64,000 nucleotides of DNA from Glutamicibacter nicotianae (lineage in GTDB: Bacteria > Actinomycetota > Actinomycetes > Actinomycetales > Micrococcaceae), in the NCBI RefSeq assembly GCF_006539525.1, contig NZ_BJNE01000004.1:124001-188000 (forward strand), read 5' to 3'. Position numbers and translations under genes: made by a program. Shown here piece by piece: positions 1-8,935 of the stretch (positions are counted from its first letter, which is position 1; each line of letters starts with the position of its first letter). Below the pieces are notes generated by a model. That model did no database searches and was not told the DNA's origin. It saw nothing but the letters and a program-made list of their open reading frames with translations.

Positions 1-861
1 CAAATCGAATTTCACCTCCATGTGGTCGGAGACGAAACCTAGCGGAACCACCAGTACCGCTTCAGTTCCAGATTCCGAAAGCTCGCGCATGCGGTCATTG
101 ATGTCCGGTTCCAGCCAAGGGGTGTGCGCAGATCCGGATCGGGAGCAGAACACCAGCTCGGCATCCAATTGTTCATCTCCATGCAATTCCCCGCTAAGCC
201 ACGCCATGAGCTCTTCATGCTGCCCCTGGTAGCCAGCGGTGAACTTCTCCGATGATTTCTGCATCGCCGTCGGAATTGAATGTGTTACGAAGAGGATCTT
301 GTGGCGACTGCGATCCAGGCTGCCGACAAGCCGTTTGAGATCTGCCAGCCCTCGCCGGAGGCATTCGAGCTGGGCCTGGGCGAATCCCGGGTGGTTATAG
401 TACTGGCGGACTTTGTCAATCATCACCTCGATGCCTTCTGCTTCCAGTGCGGCCACGGCACCTGCAAAATCCTCCCGGTATTGCCGGCAAGAGGAATACG
501 AGGAGTATGCCGAAGTATCAATAGCCAGGAACCTGCGCGAGCCGTGCATGCGCGCATGGTTACCGACCACTTCAGCGAGATACGGTTCCCAGTTCCGGTT
601 GCCCCAGAGCAGCGGCGCATCAATGCCTCGGCTCGCGAATTCATCTTGGAGCGCCCGCAGCAAAGCCTGGTTCTGCTCGTTGATCGGTGATTTTCCACCG
701 AACATGTAGTAATGCTCGCCCACCTCTTCGAGACGTTCATCTGGAATCCCTCGTCCCCGAGTGACGTTCTGCAGGAAGGGAAGGACATCAGCTGGCTTCT
801 CCGGTCCGCCAAACGACATCAACAGGATTGCATCGAACGGGGCTACCGACATGTTTCCCAT
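1..861 (-). CDS. hemH: Ferrochelatase (coproporphyrin ferrochelatase type), C-terminus missing
   Basis: Inserts Fe2+ into a porphyrin in the last steps of haem synthesis; in Actinobacteria the usual substrate is coproporphyrin III (CpfC). The reverse-strand reading from 861 gives MGNMSVAPFDAILLMSFGG, followed by the family hallmarks VTRGRGIP, FGGKSPIN, LLWGNRNW, the metal-site FVTHSIPTAM and VPLGFVSDHMEVKFD. The frame is still open at base 1, so roughly the last quarter of the enzyme lies outside the window. ATG 861 has GGAAGA five bases upstream; ATG 852 is an in-frame alternative. A short AT-rich palindrome lies upstream. Family assignment is secure; preference for coproporphyrin is inferred from the taxonomic setting. 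Confidence 0.95.
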   Translation of the reverse strand, partial: MGNMSVAPFDAILLMSFGGPEKPADVLPFLQNVTRGRGIPDERLEEVGEHYYMFGGKSPINEQNQALLRALQDEFASRGIDAPLLWGNRNWEPYLAEVVGNHARMHGSRRFLAIDTSAYSSYSSCRQYREDFAGAVAALEAEGIEVMIDKVRQYYNHPGFAQAQLECLRRGLADLKRLVGSLDRSRHKILFVTHSIPTAMQKSSEKFTAGYQGQHEELMAWLSGELHGDEQLDAELVFCSRSGSAHTPWLEPDINDRMRELSESGTEAVLVVPLGFVSDHMEVKFDL

Positions 862-952
862 CAGGATCTTCCACACTTTCTCCTGGAACAACTGCCGGCA
901 TGGGCAAGCTCCTCCCGCCGCCGGCAGATGCAAAAACTTATCTAGATTGGCT

Positions 953-977
953 ATTATCTAGCTAAGTTAATGATAAT
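953..977. promoter_or_regulatory. AT-rich inverted repeat upstream of ferrochelatase
   Basis: ATTATC (953-958) and GATAAT (972-977) form a perfect 6-bp inverted repeat with a 13-base spacer, about 90 bases upstream of the ferrochelatase start. The TAATGATAAT part resembles one half of a Fur-type box; similarity to the DtxR/IdeR 19-bp consensus is only about half of the positions. An iron-responsive operator is possible, but this is inference. The rest of 862-1084 shows nothing else recognisable. Confidence 0.25.
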
Positions 978-1084
978 CCGTTGGCTGGCTTATCTCCAAT
1001 TCGCCTGCACCCGGCTGGGCGAGCCCAGTTCCCTGCAGCGACCTAGCGCTGGAGCATTCGAAGCGTGGCAGGGGGTTCCAGCAC

Positions 1085-2434
1085 CTAGCTCGCGCCGAGG
1101 CTATGGGCCAGTTCGAGCTCTATCCGCTCGTTGCGGAATTGATGCCCGGAATCAAGCAGCTTGCGCGGGACGATCCGCTGATCGGCCATGGCCAGCAGTT
1201 GCGACCCTTCGGCGCCAAGCACCAATTTCGGGGCAGCACCGGGGACTGGTATTACTGCGGGCCGGTGCACCGCGCGCGCCAGGGACCGGGTGAATTCGGC
1301 GTTGCTGACCGGCTGCGGCGCTACCGCATTGACGGGGCCAGCCAATTGCGAATCCCAGAGCGCGCGATGGTAGATGTCCAGCAGGTCATCAAGGCCGATC
1401 CACGACAGCATCTGCTGTCCACCGCCCAAGGGTCCGCCCAGGCCTGCGGAGAATATCGGGCGCAGAACAGCGAGCATCCCGCCCTTGGGGCTGAGCACGA
1501 CACCGGTGCGGATCTGCACCCGGCGCATTGAACCGCCGCCTTCTTCGGCGGCTTGCTCCCAGCGCTGCACGACGCCGGAAAGGAAGTCCGGGGTGCCGGC
1601 CGGCGGGGAATCGAACTCGTCCAGCGGGTCCGGTCCGGCTGAAGCGCCATAGAACCCGATGGCCGAGGCGCTGATGAAGGTGCGGACATCTGAACGTGCC
1701 GCCAGCAGGGCGAGGGAGCGGGTGGGTTCGATGCGGCTGGAGGCGATCGCCTGGCGATGGGCCTGGCTGAATCGTCCGAAGATGCTCGCCCCAGCCAGAT
1801 GGATGACCGCATCGCACCCTTCGAGCAGGCTTTCGTCGGGGTCCGCCGGGTCCCAGCGCCGTTCACCAGCCGTGTTCGGCGCGTGCCGCACGAGCTTGAT
1901 GACCCGGTGCCCTCCGGTGGACAAGAAGGCGCAGAGGGCCTGGCCGACCAGTCCGCTTGAGCCGGTTACGGCGATCACCTGCGGTTCCAGCCCGGACTGC
2001 GCTGCGCGATGGTGGGCGGCAAAGTCGTCCGCCAACTGGCGGTGCCGGTAGGCGAGCATCGATTCGATCTGCCGCCCGGGCATATTCGACTCGATGCAGT
2101 CGCGCACAGTGGTGGACTGCGGCCCAGCGGGCTCGAAGTAATGCTCATGCCGCCACCTCACGGCACGTGCAGGAAGGCCGCGCAGCCCAACGGGTTCGAG
2201 CTGGTCGACGAAGCTGCGGTTCTGAGCGAAGCCTTCGGGCTGGTGCTTGGCGTTCCACAGCAATCCGCCGGGAAGACCCAAGACGGCTGCTCCGTCCTTC
2301 AGCGAGCCCGCTTCCTCGATGACCTTCAGCGGAAGCCACGGTGGCAGGAGCCGCTGGATGGCCCCGGGTCGCGAGAACCAGTCGAAGACGACAGGGGCAG
2401 ATACCGGCAGCTGGCTGGAGCGCTCAATGTTCAT
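1085..2434 (-). CDS. SRPBCC domain fused to TIGR01777-family epimerase/oxidoreductase
   Basis: 449 residues. The N-terminal ~140 residues (MNIERSSQLPVSAPVVFDWF, later RWRHEHYFEP) look like a START/SRPBCC lipid-binding fold. Residues ~153-449 are a Rossmann NAD(P)-binding SDR of the TIGR01777/YfcH group: dinucleotide motif TGSSGLVG at 157-164, then AVIHLAGASI, SASAIGFYG, RTGVVLSPKGGML and a C-terminal family domain. This two-domain fusion is common in Actinobacteria. The open frame extends 12 codons further upstream, but the homology starts at the chosen ATG. The physiological substrate is unknown. No operon partner: the neighbour ferrochelatase is 223 bases downstream. Confidence 0.85.
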   Translation of the reverse strand: MNIERSSQLPVSAPVVFDWFSRPGAIQRLLPPWLPLKVIEEAGSLKDGAAVLGLPGGLLWNAKHQPEGFAQNRSFVDQLEPVGLRGLPARAVRWRHEHYFEPAGPQSTTVRDCIESNMPGRQIESMLAYRHRQLADDFAAHHRAAQSGLEPQVIAVTGSSGLVGQALCAFLSTGGHRVIKLVRHAPNTAGERRWDPADPDESLLEGCDAVIHLAGASIFGRFSQAHRQAIASSRIEPTRSLALLAARSDVRTFISASAIGFYGASAGPDPLDEFDSPPAGTPDFLSGVVQRWEQAAEEGGGSMRRVQIRTGVVLSPKGGMLAVLRPIFSAGLGGPLGGGQQMLSWIGLDDLLDIYHRALWDSQLAGPVNAVAPQPVSNAEFTRSLARAVHRPAVIPVPGAAPKLVLGAEGSQLLAMADQRIVPRKLLDSGHQFRNERIELELAHSLGAS

Positions 2435-2585
2435 GGCCCCATCGTAGGAGCGAGGACATGATTTCCCCATGGGCTTTCAGGTTTCTTCCATAAGTCGCGC
2501 TGAACCGGCACCGGCTCAAAGGCCCACCAAGGTCCCAGGCCTCTGGAAACTGCAGCGGAGGAAGGGAAGTTCCTCCTTCCAGGCG

Positions 2586-3143
2586 CTACTCCCGGTACCA
2601 CGCGGGCAGATAATCCCACGGAGCATCTTCGCCCACTCGCCCGTCAACTGCTTCCCGCAGGAGATCTGCATGCCCTGCATGCCGGCCGTACTCTTCGATC
2701 AGATCGCAGATGATTCTGCGTATCGACGCATGCTTGCCTTCGAATTCCAATCCCGAGTCCGCATCCAGCGTCCCTTCCTCGATGATCGACTGCTGGATTT
2801 TCCGGCTCTTGGCCACCGCATGGTCGTAGCGTTGGTAAAGGACCTCCGGATCGTCGTCCAAATCCACAACGAACTGCTCACGCCCGTCGGCTGTGAGCTC
2901 AAGGAGCACCTCGGGGCGTTGCCCGGCGATGAAGTAGGTGAATTTCTCGTCTTCGACCAGGGCAAGGTGCTGCAGCAATCCGCCCAGGCTCAGCTGGCTA
3001 CTGGGCAGCTTCGTGGCCAGCTGGCGGATGTCCAGCCCGTCGGCCTTGTACCGGAAAGTGGTGCGCAGCCTGTCGAGCATCCCGAACAGATGCTGCTGCT
3101 CGGTACCGCCCATGGGCGGTTCCCAGACAGGAAAGTCTTGCAT
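2586..3143 (-). CDS. DinB-family (DUF664) protein
   Basis: 185 residues, a four-helix DinB/YfiT-type fold. Visible features are LRTTFRYKADGLDIRQLATK at the N-terminus, the LLQHLALVED histidine helix, and the C-terminal EYGRHAGHADLLREAVDG, whose histidines would complete the metal-binding triad typical of the superfamily. Members include thiol-dependent transferases (mycothiol or bacillithiol S-transferases), but many have no assigned reaction. The open frame runs far upstream, yet ATG 3143 is the only start that gives the family N-terminus. Divergent from the next gene with a 78-base shared promoter space. A second, separate DinB protein lies at 62700. Confidence 0.85.
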   Translation of the reverse strand: MQDFPVWEPPMGGTEQQHLFGMLDRLRTTFRYKADGLDIRQLATKLPSSQLSLGGLLQHLALVEDEKFTYFIAGQRPEVLLELTADGREQFVVDLDDDPEVLYQRYDHAVAKSRKIQQSIIEEGTLDADSGLEFEGKHASIRRIICDLIEEYGRHAGHADLLREAVDGRVGEDAPWDYLPAWYRE

Positions 3144-3221
3144 CGCGTCCCCCTTTTCCAGGAAGTGTGAGTTGGCGTACCAAACTGGTTTCATCGGCCC
3201 ATGAATTGAATAATTAGAAGT

Positions 3222-4121
3222 ATGCCTCTGACCGCCACCATTTTGGAACCCTCGCAGTGGATGCCTGATGCCGCCGAGCATGAAGCACGGGCGCGGGCCT
3301 TTGGCGAACCTTTCGTGGATCGGCGCATGAAAGGCAAGAAGCACCCTATCGAGGATTTCCTGTTCACCTACTACACGCAAAAGCCTGGCCAGCTCTACCG
3401 ATGGCATCCCGGAATGGACGTGGTTCTCACCGGAGAGGCCGCCCAAGAACGCCGCGACTGGAAGTTCTACCGCGTTGTCAAGGGCAGCCACGGCACGGGC
3501 TACCAATTTGATGCGCCGGCGTTCGGCAAGGCGCGCGCACGCGCCATCGAGTTCGCCCGAATCATCCTGGCCGGCACCTCTCAGCGTCCAGGCAATTTCT
3601 CCTGCTTCGGCCTCCACGAGTGGGCGATGGCATACAAGTCGGAGGAAAACGGCATCCGCCATGAGTACCTTCCGCTGCGCCTGGGCGCGCAGGGAACCGA
3701 TGAAGTGGTGGAAACCCACAAGATCCGTTGCACCCACTTCGATGCCTTCCGCTTCTACGCACCCCAGGCCATCGAGCTCAACGAGCTGCAGCCAACCAGG
3801 GAAACCCAGCGCGATCTGGAACAGCCCGGTTGCTTGCACGCCAACATGGACCTGTACAAGTGGGCCTACAAGCTCTCCCCGGCGGTACCCAGCGAACTGG
3901 TCATGGACTGCTTCGAGCTCGCTTGGGACATCCGCACCATGGACATGCAGGCCTCCCCTTATGATTTGGGCGATTGGGGCCACGAACCCATCCGGATTGA
4001 AACTCCCGAGGGCAAGGCCGAGTATGTGCGGTTGCAAAAGGAATTTGCGCAGCGCGCCGATGCGCTGCGCAAGCAATTGCTGGACGTCGCCAACAAACTG
4101 CCAATCTCCCCGGAAGACTAG
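3222..4121 (+). CDS. Conserved actinobacterial protein, often labelled 3-methyladenine DNA glycosylase
   Basis: 299 residues, soluble, no signal peptide. I recognise the opening (ATILEPSQWMPDAAEHEARA, HPIEDFLFTYYTQKPGQLYRWHPG) as a family conserved in Actinobacteria and often labelled 3-methyladenine DNA glycosylase in annotation. I see no HhH-GPD or AAG catalytic signature, so that label should not be taken as function. Conserved-looking stretches are NFSCFGLHEWAMAY, HKIRCTHFDAFRFY and LHANMDLYKWAYKLSP; the many His, Trp and Tyr residues suggest a ligand pocket. Monocistronic or followed by the lipoprotein 32 bases downstream. Confidence 0.75.
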   Translation: MPLTATILEPSQWMPDAAEHEARARAFGEPFVDRRMKGKKHPIEDFLFTYYTQKPGQLYRWHPGMDVVLTGEAAQERRDWKFYRVVKGSHGTGYQFDAPAFGKARARAIEFARIILAGTSQRPGNFSCFGLHEWAMAYKSEENGIRHEYLPLRLGAQGTDEVVETHKIRCTHFDAFRFYAPQAIELNELQPTRETQRDLEQPGCLHANMDLYKWAYKLSPAVPSELVMDCFELAWDIRTMDMQASPYDLGDWGHEPIRIETPEGKAEYVRLQKEFAQRADALRKQLLDVANKLPISPED

Positions 4122-4153
4122 AACTCTGGTTAGGGCCGGGGCATCATGGATGC

Positions 4154-4585
4154 ATGGGCGCAGCACGCGGAAACCACCTGCTGCTGGCCGGCATCGCGGC
4201 CAGCGCCGTGGGCCTCTTGCTGGCTTCTTGCGCCGCCGGCAGCGGCCATGAAACTCGCACCCGACTGGAAATCACCATCCGCGATGACGGCACCGAAATC
4301 TCGCAGCAGTACACCTTGGAATGCTCTGGCGAGCAAGCCGCTGATTCCAGCACCCTTCCCGACGCGTCCAAGGCCTGCTTGCAGCTCGAGCTTGAACCCG
4401 GCGTCATCACCGGAAAGCCCGGTCCGGACGAGATCTGCACCGAAATTTATGGCGGGCCGCAGCGGGCCGAAGTCAGTGGAACACTGCGAGGCGATCCGGT
4501 CGATGCGAGTTTCTCGCGGCATAACGGCTGCGCCATCGAGCGCTGGGACACCGCGGCATTTCTCCTCGGTCCAGTGAAACGATAA
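4154..4585 (+). CDS. Lipoprotein with subtilisin-inhibitor-like (SSI) domain
   Basis: 143 residues. A basic-hydrophobic signal ends in a lipobox, LLASC, with Cys26 as the predicted lipidated residue. The C-terminal half carries the SSI-like pattern: CTEIYGGPQRAEVSG, then FSRHNGCAIERWD, the two-cysteine framework of Streptomyces subtilisin inhibitor relatives. Expected to sit on the outer face of the membrane. If it is a true inhibitor it would block secreted serine proteases, but the reactive-site loop is not obvious and it could be a non-inhibitory homologue. Short distance (47 bases) to the antiporter downstream. Confidence 0.7.
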   Translation: MGAARGNHLLLAGIAASAVGLLLASCAAGSGHETRTRLEITIRDDGTEISQQYTLECSGEQAADSSTLPDASKACLQLELEPGVITGKPGPDEICTEIYGGPQRAEVSGTLRGDPVDASFSRHNGCAIERWDTAAFLLGPVKR

Positions 4586-4632
4586 GTCAATAATCCCGAT
4601 TAGGGACGTGGAGAAACTAGAATAGTTAGACT

Positions 4633-6210
4633 ATGGAGTTTTTCCTGCTGATCATCGCACTGCTATTCGCCACGATTCTGATTGTCGGCATCGGGGAACG
4701 CATTAAATTGCCCTACCCGATCTTGATGCTGATTTTCGCGACGTTGGCGGGCTTCTTGCCGTTCATGCCCGAAATGCACATCGAGCCAGAACTGATCCTT
4801 CCGATCTTCTTGCCCCCTTTGCTTTTCGCTACGGCCCAGCGCAGCAGCTGGTCAGTATTCCGCTTCCGATGGAAGGCCTTGATCAGGCTAGCCGTGGTGC
4901 TGATCGTAGTGACAGCAGGCACAGTGGCCGCCACCGCGCTGGCGTTCTCCCCGATCGTTTCCATTCCGCTGGCCCTGGCGATGGGAGCCGTTGTCGCCCC
5001 GCCCGACCCGGTGGCCGTGGATGCCATTGCCACCAAGGTGAAGATGCCGCGGCGCCTGACCTCCCTGCTGGAAACCGAGGGCCTGTTCAACGACGCCATG
5101 GCCATCGTGATCTTCCAGCTGGCAGTGCAGGCAACCCTGAATGGCTCGGAGGTCGGGCTCGAGATCATTCCGCAATTCCTGCTTGGCGCCGCAGGCGCCG
5201 TAGTCCTGGGCCTGGCCATGGGCTGGGCCATCGGCGCACTGAACCGCTTCGTTCCCAACCTGGCGGCACGTTGCGCAGCCACCCTGGTGGCACCCTATGC
5301 GGTCTATATGATTGCCGAGGAGCTGCATATTTCCGGCGTCATCGCGGTCGTGGTCACGGCCCTTGAAATGGTGCGCCGCGACCGTCCCCAGGACTCAGCC
5401 GAACGCCTGACCCGGCAGTCCTTCTGGGAAGTGCTCGAGCTGCTGGCCACCGGCTTGGCCTTCGGCTTGATGGGCATCGAGATGAACCAGGTGATCCAGG
5501 AGGAAGGCAGCAACCTGATCGGTTTCATCCCGGGCATTGCCGCGATCTGCTTCGTAGTCATCGCCGTGCGTGCGCTGTGGATGCTGGGGACCTACTACCT
5601 GCCCAACCGCGCCAAGCCCGCGATTCCTGCACGCAAGGACGCGCTGGTGCTCACCTGGTGCGGCATGCGCGGCCTGGCGACACTGGCCCTGGCGCTGGCG
5701 CTGCCCAAAGTCACGGCCGATGGAACTGCCATCGAGGGCCGCAATTTCGTGGTGGTGGCCGCCTGCTCGGTCTTGCTGTGCACCCTGGTGCTGCCGGGCC
5801 TGACCCTGCCGGCGCTGATGCGCGTGCTGAAGCTGCGCAATAACGAGCAGGACACCAAGCGCGCCCGCCGCGCCCTGGCCCGCCGTGCCGAAGCCGTCGC
5901 CTTGTCGGCGCTGCGCAAGAACGTCGAGCTGGAAGAGCTGCCGGAGAACTACCAGCAGGCGGTGCGCCGGCGCATGAACTCGCTGCACACCATCCTGGCC
6001 AAGGACCCGGATCCGCACGATGCGATCTCGGACGAGAAGTACACGCAGATCCGTGCGGTGATCGCCAAGGCGGATTCGATCCAGGCCATCGCGCTGGAAG
6101 CCGCCCGCGACGAGCTGCTCAAGGCCCGCCGCGAACCGAATATCGACCCGCACCTTGTTGATGAGATTGTCGGGCGCCTCGACCGGCGCACCGCAACCCT
6201 GGATCGCTAG
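4633..6210 (+). CDS. Na+/H+ antiporter, CPA1 (NhaP/NHE) family
   Basis: 525 residues with about 12 hydrophobic segments in residues 1-395, then a charged cytoplasmic tail of ~125 residues (LKLRNNEQDTKRARRALARR onward). Conserved CPA1 motifs are visible: VAPPDPVAVDAI at 121-132 and TEGLFNDAMAIV at 148-159, where the Asn153-Asp154 pair is the ion-binding ND signature. Exchanges Na+ (or K+) for H+ across the cytoplasmic membrane for pH and salt homeostasis. Its stop overlaps the stop of convergent rlmC by 4 bases. Confidence 0.93.
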   Translation: MEFFLLIIALLFATILIVGIGERIKLPYPILMLIFATLAGFLPFMPEMHIEPELILPIFLPPLLFATAQRSSWSVFRFRWKALIRLAVVLIVVTAGTVAATALAFSPIVSIPLALAMGAVVAPPDPVAVDAIATKVKMPRRLTSLLETEGLFNDAMAIVIFQLAVQATLNGSEVGLEIIPQFLLGAAGAVVLGLAMGWAIGALNRFVPNLAARCAATLVAPYAVYMIAEELHISGVIAVVVTALEMVRRDRPQDSAERLTRQSFWEVLELLATGLAFGLMGIEMNQVIQEEGSNLIGFIPGIAAICFVVIAVRALWMLGTYYLPNRAKPAIPARKDALVLTWCGMRGLATLALALALPKVTADGTAIEGRNFVVVAACSVLLCTLVLPGLTLPALMRVLKLRNNEQDTKRARRALARRAEAVALSALRKNVELEELPENYQQAVRRRMNSLHTILAKDPDPHDAISDEKYTQIRAVIAKADSIQAIALEAARDELLKARREPNIDPHLVDEIVGRLDRRTATLDR

Positions 6211-7337
6211 GCGGCCTTGCGCTCCAGCTTCACGATGACCTCGTAGTGGCTGGTCTGCGGGAACATGTCCATCACGCGGGCCAGCTGCGGGGTGTAGTTA
6301 TCCAGCCACTCCAGGTCCCTGGCCAGCGACTTCGCATTGCAGCTGGAGTAGATGACGTGCTGGACATCCGACTCGTTCAGCCACGCCGCCAGCTGCGCGG
6401 AAATGCCGCGGCGCGGCGGATTCACGATCACCGCGTCAGGTGCCCAGCCGGCATTCAGCGCGAATTCGGTAGCGTCCTGGGCCTTGAAGTGGACGTCTTC
6501 CAATTCCATGGCTTGCGCGCTGGTCTTGGCCGCTTCGACAGCTTCCGTGCTGGTCTCGATACCGTACACGGTGCGGTCCTCCGCAGCGCAGTGCAGCGCG
6601 AAACCGCCCACCCCGCTGTACAAATCCCACACGCTTTCCGGGTTGGCATCGTTGATCCATTGGCGGGCCTGGCGGTACAACGCGGCGGCGATCTCGCTAT
6701 TGGTCTGGAAGAAGCCTTGGGGACGCAGGTGCATCGGGACACCGTTCAGCCCGAATTCCAAGGTGCTGCGGCGGGTCAGGATGATTTCCTCTTCGCCTTC
6801 CAGCACCGCCTTGTGCTCGGGCAGGAAGTTCACCGACACCACGCTGTGGCGCGGAAGCTGCTCGAGGAACTGCGGCAGCGAATCTCTCAGCGCGACAAAA
6901 TGCTTCTTGGTGCGCAGCACCCAGCGGACCATCACCGCCCCGGTATCCGACAGAGTGAGAATCACATGCTTCAGTTCGCCCTTGCGCTTGGGAACATCGT
7001 AGGGAATGAGCTTCAGATCATGGATGAACTGCTCGATGACCGGGAACACCGCACGCAACGGCGCGGCGATGACACCGCAGTTGCGCAGATCGACGCCGTG
7101 GCCGTCGGCATCCAGGATGCCGATGGTCGGCTGCTCGGTGGTCCCGGAAATGACCATCTTGGCCTTGTTGCGGAAGCCCTGCTCGTTGCTGGCTTGGGGC
7201 GGAAGGAATTCCAGCGACTGGAAGCCGGAGAGCAGCTGCTGGCAATCCTCGACTTTTGATTGCAGTTGCCGGGCGTAGGGCACCGTCATCAAGGTGCACG
7301 AGCGGCAACGGGAGGCAGAAAAGTAAAGGCATTCCAT
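6207..7337 (-). CDS. rlmC: 23S rRNA (uracil-C5)-methyltransferase RlmC
   Basis: 376 residues. Methylates the uracil equivalent to E. coli U747 of 23S rRNA using SAM. The N-terminus MECLYFSASRCRSCTLM carries Cys3, Cys11 and Cys14, and with Cys87 forms the [4Fe-4S] ligand set of RlmC/RlmD. SAM-binding motif YSGVGG at 240-245, NPPRRG at 306-311, and the catalytic Cys333 in YSSCNAKSLARD. The frame is open for 16 more codons, but the Fe-S cysteines fix ATG 7337 as the start. The lack of an N-terminal TRAM domain and the close match to E. coli RlmC favour RlmC over TrmA or RlmD. Convergent with the antiporter. Confidence 0.92.
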   Translation of the reverse strand: MECLYFSASRCRSCTLMTVPYARQLQSKVEDCQQLLSGFQSLEFLPPQASNEQGFRNKAKMVISGTTEQPTIGILDADGHGVDLRNCGVIAAPLRAVFPVIEQFIHDLKLIPYDVPKRKGELKHVILTLSDTGAVMVRWVLRTKKHFVALRDSLPQFLEQLPRHSVVSVNFLPEHKAVLEGEEEIILTRRSTLEFGLNGVPMHLRPQGFFQTNSEIAAALYRQARQWINDANPESVWDLYSGVGGFALHCAAEDRTVYGIETSTEAVEAAKTSAQAMELEDVHFKAQDATEFALNAGWAPDAVIVNPPRRGISAQLAAWLNESDVQHVIYSSCNAKSLARDLEWLDNYTPQLARVMDMFPQTSHYEVIVKLERKAA

Positions 7338-7516
7338 GGTGCTAATGATTTTAGCGAAGATCGGCAGGGGCCGGGCACAGAGCAATCTTGACGCCGATTG
7401 ACCGCAAATTTTCAGCTTTGGCCGCTAAGCTCGCAAGTGATCAAAAGTTACTGAGCAGAGTCCCTGGATGGTGCGAAAACCATTCCGGGATGGGTTGTTG
7501 AACCGCGAAAGGACAG

Positions 7517-8506
7517 ATGGCACTTCATACCGGTCCCACCACGAACCGCCGTGGATTGGCATTGCTGGCGCTACCGCTGGCCGCGATCATGGGCGCATGC
7601 TCCAGCTGTTCCGCTTCCTCGCCCCAGGCCCAAGAAGTTGCTTCCAACCCGGCTCCCGCCCCTGCCTCCAGCGCTTCAGCCCAGGCTTCCACGCCTACCC
7701 CGGGCAAGGCCGCATCTGGCTCCAGCCTCCCGGCTCCGGCTTCCTCCCAAAGCGGCACCACCGCACCGACCACGACGCCGGGCAATACGGCCCAGCAGAC
7801 CAGCAGCCCTGCCGCCCCGGAAAGCTCCGAGACAACTCTTTCGCCACTGGCTTCGGGCGCCAACACCGGCGCTTCCATCAAGGCCCTTCCCAGCGCATCG
7901 GCTGGCATGCCCAAGTCCACTACCCAGCTCTTCGCTGCGGTGAACGAGGGCAAGCTGAAGGACGTCAAGGCGGCATTGAAGAAGGGCGCCGACGTTGATG
8001 CGCAAGACCAGTCCGGCCGCACCGCGTTGATGCGTGCTGTCATCAACAAGAACCATGCCATTGCCAAGGAACTGTTCAAGGCCGGTTCGGATCCCAATAA
8101 GAAGGACGACTTCTACGAGACCCCGTTCCTGCGTGCCAGCGCCAACGGCCAAGTTGAAACGCTCAAGATGCTCATTGACGGCGGAGCGGACCTCGCCTCG
8201 GTCAATCGCATGGGCGGCACCGCGCTGGCAGTCGCAAGCGAGAATGGCCAGGTCCAGGCCGTACGCCACCTGCTGCGCACCGGCATCCCTGTCGACCAGG
8301 TCAATGACCTGGGCTGGACTGCCCTGCACGAAACCATTGTCCTGGGCCAAGGCACCAGCAACGCCATCACCATTGCGCGCTTGCTGATTACCCACGGGGC
8401 CAATCCGCACCTGGAGGACCATTCCGGTTCCGATGCGTTCAAGCTGGCCCGTGAACGCCAGCAGACCCAGATGCTGACCATGCTGCAGGCCGCGGCCAAG
8501 CGCTGA
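7517..8506 (+). CDS. Ankyrin-repeat lipoprotein
   Basis: 329 residues. Signal peptide with lipobox IMGAC (Cys28), then a Ser/Pro/Ala/Thr-rich linker to about residue 130, then ankyrin repeats: KSTTQLFAAVNEGKLKDVKA, ADVDAQDQSGRTALMRAVI, DPNKKDDFYETPFLRASANG, GGTALAVASENGQVQAVRHL, DLGWTALHETI and a degenerate capping repeat. Exposed outside the membrane; such repeats bind other proteins, partner unknown. RBS GAAAGGACAG precedes the ATG. Ankyrin proteins of this kind are also found beside catalases in some bacteria, but here the neighbours are rlmC and ychJ. Confidence 0.88.
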   Translation: MALHTGPTTNRRGLALLALPLAAIMGACSSCSASSPQAQEVASNPAPAPASSASAQASTPTPGKAASGSSLPAPASSQSGTTAPTTTPGNTAQQTSSPAAPESSETTLSPLASGANTGASIKALPSASAGMPKSTTQLFAAVNEGKLKDVKAALKKGADVDAQDQSGRTALMRAVINKNHAIAKELFKAGSDPNKKDDFYETPFLRASANGQVETLKMLIDGGADLASVNRMGGTALAVASENGQVQAVRHLLRTGIPVDQVNDLGWTALHETIVLGQGTSNAITIARLLITHGANPHLEDHSGSDAFKLARERQQTQMLTMLQAAAKR

Positions 8507-8524
8507 GCGGCTGAACCCCCAGCC

Positions 8525-8935
8525 CTAGAGCGCGTCGAGGTAGTACCAGGCGCCGTCCTGCTTCACGAAGGTGCTCACCTCATGCTGCTGCGCCTCATGC
8601 CGTCCATCGCGGTAGTGCGCGGCGAATTCCACCACCCCGCGGGAGGCTGTTGCACCGCCGGCGCGGGTTGAAATGATCTCCAAACCCCTCCAGCGCAGCT
8701 GCGCATCCAATCCCAGCTCCTTGGGCCTGGTGCTCTCATGCCAGGTCGCCAGCAAATACCGTTCCAAGCCGAGCACGAAGGCGCTGTAGCGCGAGCGCAT
8801 CAGCTGCTCTGCGGTCTCAGGCAGCACCGAACCATCTTCCCTTCCGTCATGCAACGGTTTGCAGCAGTTTTCGTAGGACAGTTTCGCGGCGTCCAGAACA
8901 CGGCAGGCGCAGACGGCTTGACTAGCATTTTTCAC
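8525..8935 (-). CDS. YchJ-family (UPF0225) protein with Cys-rich N-terminus
   Basis: 136 residues from GTG 8935. The order of motifs matches the YchJ family: a cysteine cluster (CACRVLDAAKLSYENCCKPL), QLMRSRYSAFVLGLERYLLA, TWHESTRP, then a SnoaL/NTF2-like half ending HEVSTFVKQDGAWYYLDAL. The N-terminal cysteines resemble a SEC-C-like zinc site. Function unknown. The open frame continues to 9031, but the upstream residues are not family-like. The GTG has no strong Shine-Dalgarno, so the start is uncertain. Convergent with the ankyrin gene. Confidence 0.8.
   Translation of the reverse strand: MKNASQAVCACRVLDAAKLSYENCCKPLHDGREDGSVLPETAEQLMRSRYSAFVLGLERYLLATWHESTRPKELGLDAQLRWRGLEIISTRAGGATASRGVVEFAAHYRDGRHEAQQHEVSTFVKQDGAWYYLDAL

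Noticed and set aside
3222-4121. Functional label of 3-methyladenine DNA glycosylase
   Set aside because: The label is common for the family, but no glycosylase motif (HhH-GPD or AAG) is visible, so only a conserved-hypothetical call is justified.
3144-4166. N-terminal extension of the DinB gene through the neighbouring gene
   Set aside because: Extension is the shadow of the plus-strand gene at 3222-4121 and has no DinB homology.
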